Shown here: positions 58,390 to 64,000 of the stretch, in pieces
How the letters are laid out: each line of letters opens with the position of its first letter
Position numbering within the stretch: position 1 is the stretch's first letter
Source of the DNA: Clavibacter michiganensis
GTDB lineage: Bacteria > Actinomycetota > Actinomycetes > Actinomycetales > Microbacteriaceae
Assembly (NCBI RefSeq): GCF_002151125.1
Contig: NZ_MDJZ01000016.1
Location: 124,001 to 188,000, forward strand
Reading direction: 5' to 3'
DNA length: 64,000 nt
Made by a program: the position numbers and the translations under genes
The notes under the pieces: generated by a model
The model's database searches: none
Seen by the model: only the letters and a program-made list of their open reading frames with translations
What the model was told of the DNA's origin: nothing

Positions 58390-58432
58390 TTGACAACCGG
58401 GTTGCCTTCTTCCTATTCTGACAACCGGGTTG
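58390..58432 (+). promoter_or_regulatory. consensus promoter with two MarR operators
   Basis: TTGACA (58390-58395) and TATTCT (58414-58419), 18 bases apart, form the best sigma-70-type promoter in the window. The palindrome CAACCGGGTTG occurs at 58394-58404 (over the -35) and 58422-58432 (just past the -10), 28 bases apart. Repression by the divergent MarR protein is the natural reading. Confidence 0.75.
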
Positions 58433-58464
58433 CCGATCGGGCGCCCGACGACGAGGAGGACCCC

Positions 58465-59427
58465 ATGACCGCATCGCCCATCACCCCCATCGCCGCGCCG
58501 GGCGCGACCGTCCCCGGGACGCAGCACCACCGCGCCGACGTGGGCGGCACGAGCCTGCACGTCGTGACCGCGGGATCCACCGGCTCCACGGTCCTGCTCG
58601 TGCACGGCTTCCCGGAGTCGTGGTGGGCGTTCCACCGGCTGATCCCGCTGCTCGCCTCCGAGCACCGCGTGGTCGCCGTGGACCTGCGCGGCTTCGGCGA
58701 CTCCGACGTCGCCGGGCCCGACCACGACAGCGCGACCACGGCCGCGGACCTGCACGCGCTCATCGACGCGCTCGGACGCGGACCCGTGCACCTCCTCGCG
58801 CAGGACATCGCCGGCGGCGCCGCCTACCGCCTCGCCGCGGACCACCCCGAGAGCGTCCGCAGCCTCACCGCGGTCGAGATGGGGCTCGCGGGCTTCGGGC
58901 TCGAGGGGCTCGGCGACATCACGCACGGCGGCTCCTGGCACATCGGCGCCCTCGCCGCCCCCGGCATCCCCGAGCTCCTGCTGGCCGGCCGCGAGCGCGA
59001 GCTGCTCGGATCGTGGGCCTTCCCGACCATGACCGCCGTGGCCGGCGCGGTGACGGACGCGGACGTCGACGAGTTCGCGCGCGGCTACGCCCGACCCGGC
59101 GGTTGGGCGGGCGCGGTCGGCCTCTACCGGTCGATGCTCGCCGAGGGCGCCGAGCTGCGGGCGCGCGCCGAGGTGCCGCTCGCGATCCCGGCGCTCGCCG
59201 TGGGCGGATCCGGCGGGCCGTTCACCGTCGCGACCCTCGAGGGCGTGATGGCCGGCCCGGTCGCGTCGGTCCAGCTCGACGGCGTCGGCCACCACGTCGC
59301 GCTGGAGGCGCCGGGACCGCTCGCCGACGCGGTGCTCGCCTTCCTCCGCGGGGTGGACGGCGGCGTCGAGCCGCTGCCCACGGGATCCGCGACACCGGAC
59401 GAGGCGCCCGGTAGCGTCGGAGCGTGA
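58465..59427 (+). CDS. alpha/beta hydrolase (epoxide hydrolase/dehalogenase-like)
   Basis: A 320-residue hydrolase. Oxyanion strand LLVHGFPESWWAFHRLIPLLA, VVAVDLRGFGDSD, nucleophile position as Asp in LLAQDIAGGAAYRLA, and GVGHHVALEAPGPLA with the catalytic His. An Asp nucleophile and a Trp-rich HGFPESWW loop are features of the epoxide hydrolase and haloalkane dehalogenase branch. GAGGAGGA precedes the ATG. Expected to detoxify or use a xenobiotic that inactivates the MarR repressor. Its stop overlaps the next GTG. Confidence 0.9.
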   Translation: MTASPITPIAAPGATVPGTQHHRADVGGTSLHVVTAGSTGSTVLLVHGFPESWWAFHRLIPLLASEHRVVAVDLRGFGDSDVAGPDHDSATTAADLHALIDALGRGPVHLLAQDIAGGAAYRLAADHPESVRSLTAVEMGLAGFGLEGLGDITHGGSWHIGALAAPGIPELLLAGRERELLGSWAFPTMTAVAGAVTDADVDEFARGYARPGGWAGAVGLYRSMLAEGAELRARAEVPLAIPALAVGGSGGPFTVATLEGVMAGPVASVQLDGVGHHVALEAPGPLADAVLAFLRGVDGGVEPLPTGSATPDEAPGSVGA

Positions 59428-59822
59428 CCTGGCCCGCGCTGCACATCACCCGTTCCGTCGACGCCGACGTGGCGTCCGTCGTCGCCGTGGCGGGGGATCC
59501 CGCGCGGCTGCCCGAGTGGGCGGCGGGCGTCAGCTCCGGCATCCGCCTCGAGGGCGGGCGCTGGCTGTCGGACTCGCCGATGGGCGCCATCGAGATCGCG
59601 TTCACGGGCCCGCGTGAGCTCGGGATCCTCGACCACGACGTGACGCTCCCCGACGGCACCGTGGTCCGCAACCCGCTGCGCGTCCTCCCCAACGACGACG
59701 GCAGCGAGGTCGTCTTCACGCTCTTCCGCCGGCCGGGCACGACCGACGTCGCGCTCGCGGAGGACGCGGCGCTCGTCGCGGAGGACCTCGACCGCCTCGC
59801 GGCGCTGGTCGCGCGCGGCTGA
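59424..59822 (+). CDS. SRPBCC (START-like) family protein
   Basis: A 132-residue protein with the SRPBCC opening HITRSVDADVASVVAVAGDPARLPEWAAGVS and a helix at the end (AEDAALVAEDLDRLAALVA), the helix-grip fold that holds hydrophobic ligands. The GTG overlaps the hydrolase stop and also lies 6 bases after TAGCGT (59412-59417), so it may be read both coupled and from its own promoter. Confidence 0.85.
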   Translation: MTWPALHITRSVDADVASVVAVAGDPARLPEWAAGVSSGIRLEGGRWLSDSPMGAIEIAFTGPRELGILDHDVTLPDGTVVRNPLRVLPNDDGSEVVFTLFRRPGTTDVALAEDAALVAEDLDRLAALVARG

Positions 59823-59904
59823 TCCGCGCGCCCGCACCGCAGGCCGGATCCCGCCGACCGACGCGCGCCCCGCGAAGCGGGCACCGCCCCGCCACACTGG
59901 ATCC

Positions 59905-60798
59905 ATGAGCACCGCCGCCGACGCCCTCGCCCTCCTCGTCGCGGGCATTGATCGCGAGCGGCTGGGCGCGCACGGCGTCGTCGTGCGGATCGGCGACGAC
60001 GAGGTCGCGCACCGCTGGCGCAGCGACGACCGCGAGAACCTCTACTCGGTGTCGAAGGGCGTCTGCGCGCTCGCCGTCGGCATGGCGGTGGATGAGGGGA
60101 TCCTCCGGCTCGACACCCGCGTCCCCGAGCTGCTGCCGGACCTCGACCTCGGCGCGGGCGTCGACGAGGTCACCGTCGAGCACCTCCTCACGATGACGAG
60201 CGGCATCGACTTCGCCTGGTTCGGCGACGAGCCCGTGCCCGGCCCCGACCTCGCGCAGGCGATGCTCGGCCTCCCCGCGAGCGACCCGGGCCGCGTCTTC
60301 CGGTACAGCGACGCCAGCCCCTACGTGGCCATGCGGATGCTCGCCGCCGCGGTCGGCGACGTGCGCGACTGGCTCCTCCCGCGGCTCTTCGATCCGCTCG
60401 GCATCGACGACCCGCAGTGGCACCGCTGCCCGCTGGGCTTCATCGTCGGCGGCAGCGGGCTGGAGCTGCGCACGGGCGAGCTCGCGCGCATCGGCCGGCT
60501 GCTCCGCGACCGCGGCGCGTGGGAGGGCCGGCAGCTCGTGGGCGCCACATGGGTCGACCGGATGCACGGATCGTGGGTCGACACCGGCGCCGACCCCGCC
60601 GCGCCCTTCGCCCGCTACGGCCTCGCGACCTGGGACGGGCCGGGCGACGCCTGGCGCCTCGACGGCCGCTACGGCCAGTACGTGCTGGTCGACGGATCCC
60701 GCGACGCGGTCGTCACCATCACGGCCCACGAGGAGGAGCGCGACCACCGGCTCGCGGAGCTGGCGGCGGCGGCCGTCGCGGAGGCGGCGCCCGCGTGA
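59905..60798 (+). CDS. serine hydrolase, beta-lactamase class C-like
   Basis: A 297-residue protein of the beta-lactamase/penicillin-binding fold. SxxK motif as Ser48-V-S-Lys51 in NLYSVSKGV, the YSD motif in FRYSDASPYV, and EHLLTMTSGIDF. No signal peptide is apparent, so an esterase or amidase role in the cytoplasm is more likely than antibiotic resistance. CACACT (59893-59898) lies 6 bases before the ATG. Confidence 0.87.
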   Translation: MSTAADALALLVAGIDRERLGAHGVVVRIGDDEVAHRWRSDDRENLYSVSKGVCALAVGMAVDEGILRLDTRVPELLPDLDLGAGVDEVTVEHLLTMTSGIDFAWFGDEPVPGPDLAQAMLGLPASDPGRVFRYSDASPYVAMRMLAAAVGDVRDWLLPRLFDPLGIDDPQWHRCPLGFIVGGSGLELRTGELARIGRLLRDRGAWEGRQLVGATWVDRMHGSWVDTGADPAAPFARYGLATWDGPGDAWRLDGRYGQYVLVDGSRDAVVTITAHEEERDHRLAELAAAAVAEAAPA

Positions 60799-60825
60799 GG
60801 AGGACCTGATCCGCCGGCCTCGGGG

Positions 60826-60869
60826 TTGGTAACATTACCAAGCTCCCCTGAGCTTGGTAACATTACCAA
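60826..60869. promoter_or_regulatory. duplicated AT-rich palindrome over the ATPase promoter
   Basis: TTGGTAACATTACCAA occurs twice as identical copies (60826-60841 and 60854-60869), 28 bases apart. Each has 7-bp perfect arms and a CA centre. Copy 2 contains the -10 TAACAT (60858-60863) and ends one base before the GTG; copy 1 contains the -35 position TTACCA. The spacer carries a further AGCTC/GAGCT inverted repeat. Base composition differs sharply from the surroundings. Confidence 0.75.
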
Positions 60870-60870
60870 C

Positions 60871-62112
60871 GTGCGCGACGCGACCGACAACCCCTTCAGC
60901 CCCGGCTCCGACACCGTCCCGGAGATCTGGGCCGGCCGCACCGAGCAGCTCAGCGACTGGCGCGACGTGGTCCGCCCCCGCCTCCTCCGGGGGCTCCCCG
61001 AGCGCGGGCGCACCGTGCTCGGCGAACCGGGGCTCGGCAAGTCCTCCCTCGTGCGGCGCATCGCGCAGACCGCCGCGCGGGAGGGGGACTGGGTCACGCC
61101 GCAGCTCCGCATCCCCCTCGGCGCCGATCCGCTCAAGCCCGTCGCGGCCGCGGTGCTGGAGCTCGCGCGCGCCGCCGGTCTGCCTGCGGTGCGCGAGAAG
61201 CGCATCAAGGACGCCATCGCGCGCGTGGAGACGGTCGCGGCAGCCGGGATCTCGCTGTCCATGCGCGGGGGATCCGAGCAGAGCGGCCCGGAGCCGTACA
61301 CGGCGCTGACCGCGCTGCTGGTCGAGGTCGGCCGCGCGGCGATGCGGCACGAGCGGGTCGCCCTGGTGCACATCGACGAGGTCCAGAACATCACGGACGA
61401 GCGGACGCTGTCCCAGCTGCTGATCGCGCTCGGCGACGCGATCACGCACGAGGAGGAGGTCGCCGTCCCGGGCGGTGCCCGTGTCCGCCGGTCCCTGCCG
61501 ATCGCCGTGTACCTCACCGGCCTGCCGGACTTCGAGGACCGGGCCGGCGCCCACAAGGGCGCGACCTTCGCGCGGCGCTTCCGCACCACGGTCCTGACCG
61601 CGATCGACGACGACGACATCCGCGCCGCGCTGCAGGACTTCGTCGTGCCGGGCTGGGAGGTCGCGGACGGCTCCGGCCGCACCCGTCGGATCCGCATGGA
61701 GCAGGATGCCGCCGCGGCGATCGTGGACCTGTGCCGCGGGGAGCCGTTCCTCTTCCAACTGGCGGGGGAGCGCGCGTGGTACGCGGGATCCGGGCCGACG
61801 ATCACCCGGGACGAGGTCCATGCGGGCTGGCGCGGGGCGGAGCGCGAGGCGGCCGCGCACGTCGAGCGGATCCTCGAGCGGCTGCCCCCGCGGGAGCGCG
61901 CCTTCATCGAGGCGATGGCCGCGCTGCCCGCCGAGGAGCGCACGCTCACCCGCATCGCGAAGGAGATGGGCCGGTCGAGGGCCGCGGAGGTCGGCACCAC
62001 GGCGCAGCGCCTCGACACCGTGCGCGGCATCATCGACCGGGGCACGGCCTACGGCTTCCGGCACCGCGCGATCGAGGCGCACCTGACCAGCGGATGGCCG
62101 CGGGTCGGGTGA
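60871..62112 (+). CDS. AAA-type ATPase with C-terminal winged-helix-like region
   Basis: A 413-residue protein of a STAND/ORC-like ATPase family common in actinobacteria, opening DNPFSPGSDTVPEIWAGR. Walker A GEPGLGKSS at residues 51-59, Walker B VALVHIDEVQN with Asp169/Glu170, sensor-1-like YLTGLPD, and a C-terminal region RAFIEAMAALPAEERTLTRIAKEMGRSRAAEVGTTAQRL resembling a winged helix. The role is unknown; such genes often occur alone or in defence or mobile regions. The GTG at 60871 is chosen because an upstream ATG would translate the palindromes. -10 TAACAT is 7 bases before the GTG. Confidence 0.82.
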   Translation: MRDATDNPFSPGSDTVPEIWAGRTEQLSDWRDVVRPRLLRGLPERGRTVLGEPGLGKSSLVRRIAQTAAREGDWVTPQLRIPLGADPLKPVAAAVLELARAAGLPAVREKRIKDAIARVETVAAAGISLSMRGGSEQSGPEPYTALTALLVEVGRAAMRHERVALVHIDEVQNITDERTLSQLLIALGDAITHEEEVAVPGGARVRRSLPIAVYLTGLPDFEDRAGAHKGATFARRFRTTVLTAIDDDDIRAALQDFVVPGWEVADGSGRTRRIRMEQDAAAAIVDLCRGEPFLFQLAGERAWYAGSGPTITRDEVHAGWRGAEREAAAHVERILERLPPRERAFIEAMAALPAEERTLTRIAKEMGRSRAAEVGTTAQRLDTVRGIIDRGTAYGFRHRAIEAHLTSGWPRVG

Positions 62113-62148
62113 GCCCGCCGAGGAACAGCGCGTCGGTGCGGATCCCCG

Positions 62149-63186
62149 TCACGCGCCCGTCGACGCCCGCGCGACCACGCGCACCGGCTCGCGGGTGACG
62201 CCCGCGACGGTCGCGCCGCCGATCATGTCGACCAGCCGCTGCGCCGCCGTCCGGCCGAGGCGCTCGAGCTCCATCGCGACGCTCGACAGCGGCGGGCGGG
62301 CCTCGCGGACCAGCAGGTCCCAGTCGTCGAAGCCGATGACGGCCACGTCGCCCGGCACGTCGCGGCCCTCGTCGCGGAGCGTGTCGAGCACGCCGCGCGC
62401 GATGTGGTCGCTGCCGCCGATGATCCCGTCGACCGCATCCCCGCCCCGCACGAGCAGGCGCGCGCAGTCCCTGCCCCACGCCTCGCCCCACTGCCCGTAG
62501 AGCGCGGATCCGCCGACCGGCTCGAGCCCGTGCGCGGCGAGCGCCGCCACCACGCCCTCGGCCCGTTCGCGGGCCGCCGCGTACGACGACTCGCCGTTCA
62601 CGAGCGCGATCCGCGTGCGTCCCCGCGCGATGAGATGCTCGGCCGCCAGGCGCCCGGCCGCTACGTTGTCGGGCGTGGACGACGCGTCGGCCTCCCCGGT
62701 GGAGGGCGCGTAGGCGTAGACCACGGGCACGTCGCCGACGTCGGCCACGGGTGGCCGCGGGTTGGTGGTGCGGCCGACGACGAGGAGGCCGTCGACGCGG
62801 CGGGCCAGCAGCGATCGGACGTGGGAGCGCTCGCGGTCGGGGTCGTCGCGCGTGTCCGCCAGCAGGACGGAGAGGCCCGCGGCGTCGAGCGCCTCCTCGG
62901 CGCCGCGGACGATGGGGACCACGAAGCGGTGGTCCAGCTCGCTCGTGACGACGCCCACGCTGCCCGTGCGCGCGGAGTTGAGGGCGCGGGCGAAGAAGTT
63001 CGGGGTGAAGGACAGCTCGGCAGCCGCCTCCTCGACGCGACGCCGGGTCGTCGGGGCCACCTGCGGTCGTCCGTTGAGCGCCTTGGAGGCGGTCGCCATG
63101 CTCACGCCCGCGGCGCGCGCGACGTCCGCGAGGGTCGCGGTCGGCGCCGCCGGGACGGACCCCGCCCGTCCCTCGTCCGCCGCCAT
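62149..63186 (-). CDS. LacI family transcriptional regulator (fourth)
   Basis: A 345-residue repressor. HTH TLADVARAAGVSMATASKALNGRPQVAPTTRRRVEEAAAELSFTPN, then a sugar-binding core with GVVTSELDHRFVVPIVRGAEEAL, IIGGSDHIARGVLDTLRDEG, DVAVIGFDDWDLL and LSSVAMELERLGRTA. An ATG at 63204 in the same frame would run through an operator-like stretch, so 63186 is preferred; minus-strand TACTTT (63193-63198) lies 6 bases before it. Divergent from the GH127 gene and probably its repressor. Confidence 0.92.
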   Translation of the reverse strand: MAADEGRAGSVPAAPTATLADVARAAGVSMATASKALNGRPQVAPTTRRRVEEAAAELSFTPNFFARALNSARTGSVGVVTSELDHRFVVPIVRGAEEALDAAGLSVLLADTRDDPDRERSHVRSLLARRVDGLLVVGRTTNPRPPVADVGDVPVVYAYAPSTGEADASSTPDNVAAGRLAAEHLIARGRTRIALVNGESSYAAARERAEGVVAALAAHGLEPVGGSALYGQWGEAWGRDCARLLVRGGDAVDGIIGGSDHIARGVLDTLRDEGRDVPGDVAVIGFDDWDLLVREARPPLSSVAMELERLGRTAAQRLVDMIGGATVAGVTREPVRVVARASTGA

Positions 63187-63189
63187 GTC

Positions 63190-63273
63190 TCGAAAGTAGT
63201 TCATGTTGTCGTTGACCCGGCGGCGCGTCCCCGGTTAGCGTCGACCCGGGTAAGACCGAAAGTAGTTTCGGTC
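63190..63273. promoter_or_regulatory. GH127/LacI divergent promoter with two related operators
   Basis: The inverted repeat GACCGAAA-GTAG-TTTCGGTC (63254-63273) has perfect 8-bp arms. A partial copy, CGAAAGTAGTT (63191-63201), lies over the LacI gene's -10. The plus-strand promoter TTGACC (63212-63217) and TAGCGT (63236-63241), spacer 18, places the strong operator just past the transcription start of the GH127 gene. Confidence 0.7.
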
Positions 63274-63304
63274 CGCCGAGAGTCGACGACGACCAGGAGG
63301 AGCC

Positions 63305-64000
63305 ATGAGCACGATCCACCCCGAGACCGCATCCGCCCCCGCTCGCCCCGCGCGCGCCAGAGGCCCCGTCGCGCCGTCGACCTCGCGCCTGACCTCGCTC
63401 GACGCCGCGGAGATCCGGCTCGTCGCGGGCTTCTGGGGCGACCGTCAGCGGCTCGACGCCGACGAGATCCTCGCTCACTGCGAGTCCTGGATGGAGCGCA
63501 TCGGCTGGACGTCCAACTTCGACCGCGCCGCCTCCGACGAGGAGGGCTGGGAGCACGCCGGCATCGAGTTCGTCGACTCCGAGATCCACAAGCTGCTCGA
63601 GGGCATGGCGTGGGAGCTGGGGCGGCCGGTCGCGGACGGCGACACCGCGGCGGCGCTCTCCCGAGCCGACCTCGACGAGCGCTTCGGACGGCTCGTCGCC
63701 CGCGTCGCCGCGGCGCAGGACGCGGACGGCTACCTCCACACCTCCTTCGGTCGCCCGTGGCAGCGCCCCCGCTACTCCGACCTCGAGTGGGGGCACGAGC
63801 TGTACTCGATGGGGCACCTCATCCAGGCGGGCGTCGCGGCGCACCGCACGGGCGCGTCCGACGAGCTGGTGCGCGTGGTGACCCGCGTCGCCGACCACCT
63901 CTGGGACGCCTTCGGGCCGGACGGGCGCGAGGTCGTGTGCGGGCACCCCGAGGTGGAGGTCGCGCTCGTCGAGCTCGGGCGGGCGCTGGGGGAGCCGCGG
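63305..64000 (+). CDS. GH127 beta-L-arabinofuranosidase, 3' end outside window
   Basis: 232 codons are open to the window edge. Family GH127 (formerly DUF1680) features: LTSLDAAEIRLVAGFWGDRQ, EFVDSEIHKLLEGMAWEL, AAQDADGYLHTSF, LEWGHELYSMGHLIQAGVAAHRTGA and GHPEVEVALVELGRALG. The catalytic Cys region lies beyond the window. Such enzymes remove beta-L-arabinofuranose from hydroxyproline-linked arabinans of plant extensins. AGGAGGAG precedes the ATG, and no signal peptide is seen. Probably controlled by the divergent LacI regulator. Confidence 0.9.
   Translation, partial: MSTIHPETASAPARPARARGPVAPSTSRLTSLDAAEIRLVAGFWGDRQRLDADEILAHCESWMERIGWTSNFDRAASDEEGWEHAGIEFVDSEIHKLLEGMAWELGRPVADGDTAAALSRADLDERFGRLVARVAAAQDADGYLHTSFGRPWQRPRYSDLEWGHELYSMGHLIQAGVAAHRTGASDELVRVVTRVADHLWDAFGPDGREVVCGHPEVEVALVELGRALGEPR

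Noticed and set aside
59905-60798. Beta-lactam resistance gene
   Set aside because: SxxK and YSD motifs are present but there is no export signal or resistance context, so a general serine hydrolase is the safer call.
60826-60870. Upstream ATG giving the ATPase a 15-residue longer N-terminus
   Set aside because: These codons would be exactly the duplicated palindrome and promoter. The family opening DNPF is close to the GTG at 60871.
1-64000. Genomic island or prophage
   Set aside because: No integrase, transposase, phage structural gene, tRNA-flanked repeat or change in composition was found; codon use is even across the window, including the Nit cluster.

Overview
The window is about 73% GC, almost fully coding and tightly packed. 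Its longest gene-free stretch is 276 bases (50127-50402). Gene content (many LacI-controlled sugar loci, glycoside hydrolases for arabinose-rich plant glycans, a secreted chorismate mutase, a cutinase-like polyester hydrolase), -10 boxes placed directly before start codons, and a great excess of GGATCC all suggest a plant-associated actinobacterium of the Microbacteriaceae. Clavibacter or a close relative is my best guess; this is inference. I found no rRNA, tRNA, CRISPR array, insertion sequence, integrase or replication origin.

Layout. 1-3239: end of a sugar-metabolism locus (ThuA-like protein cut by the window edge, Gfo/Idh/MocA oxidoreductase, ROK regulator). 3340-7624: small membrane protein, ABC exporter pair, histidine kinase and response regulator. 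7685-10900: GH26-like lipoprotein, secreted AroQ-gamma chorismate mutase, zinc-finger FBP protein, Pyr_excise-like protein. 11048-23835: a plant-glycan block with a GH36 homologue that has lost its catalytic barrel, two LacI regulators, a sugar ABC importer and, on the minus strand, GH95, GH51 and GH27 enzymes. A repeated GAGATCGATCTC-type palindrome links the second LacI gene, the importer and the GH51-GH27 pair into one probable regulon for arabinose-containing glycans.

23995-37785: small metabolic and regulatory units: kinase-like protein, lipoprotein, EamA exporter with divergent TetR, SDR, GyrI-like protein, cutinase-like hydrolase, YceI, WYL regulator with a quinone-reductase-like gene, ECF sigma and anti-sigma pair, MFS exporter, TPR protein. 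36775-43595: a third LacI regulator facing a sugar ABC importer and a GH3 glycosidase, with an 11-C tract in the leader. 43676-47022: NmrA/TetR and XRE/SDR divergent pairs.

47044-56851 is the most unusual region: a Nit1C-type nitrogen-starvation cluster. It holds a GNAT-AIR synthase fusion, a radical SAM protein with CX8CX2C spacing, an Sll0783-type protein, a nitrilase, MSMEG_0570-type and MSMEG_0569-type proteins, a glycosyltransferase and an acyl-CoA ligase, with a RidA homologue at its edge. A second nitrilase copy has lost the catalytic Cys and Glu, both replaced by Asp. The minus and plus arms diverge from 50127-50402.

56945-62112: HxlR and GNAT genes, a MarR-controlled hydrolase operon, a serine hydrolase, and a lone ATPase under two identical AT-rich palindromes. 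62149-64000: a fourth LacI regulator divergent from a GH127 beta-L-arabinofuranosidase that runs off the window, with a perfect 8-bp inverted repeat between them. GH51, GH127, GH27, GH95 and GH3 together point to stripping of L-arabinose, galactose and xylose from plant cell-wall glycans and arabinosylated proteins.
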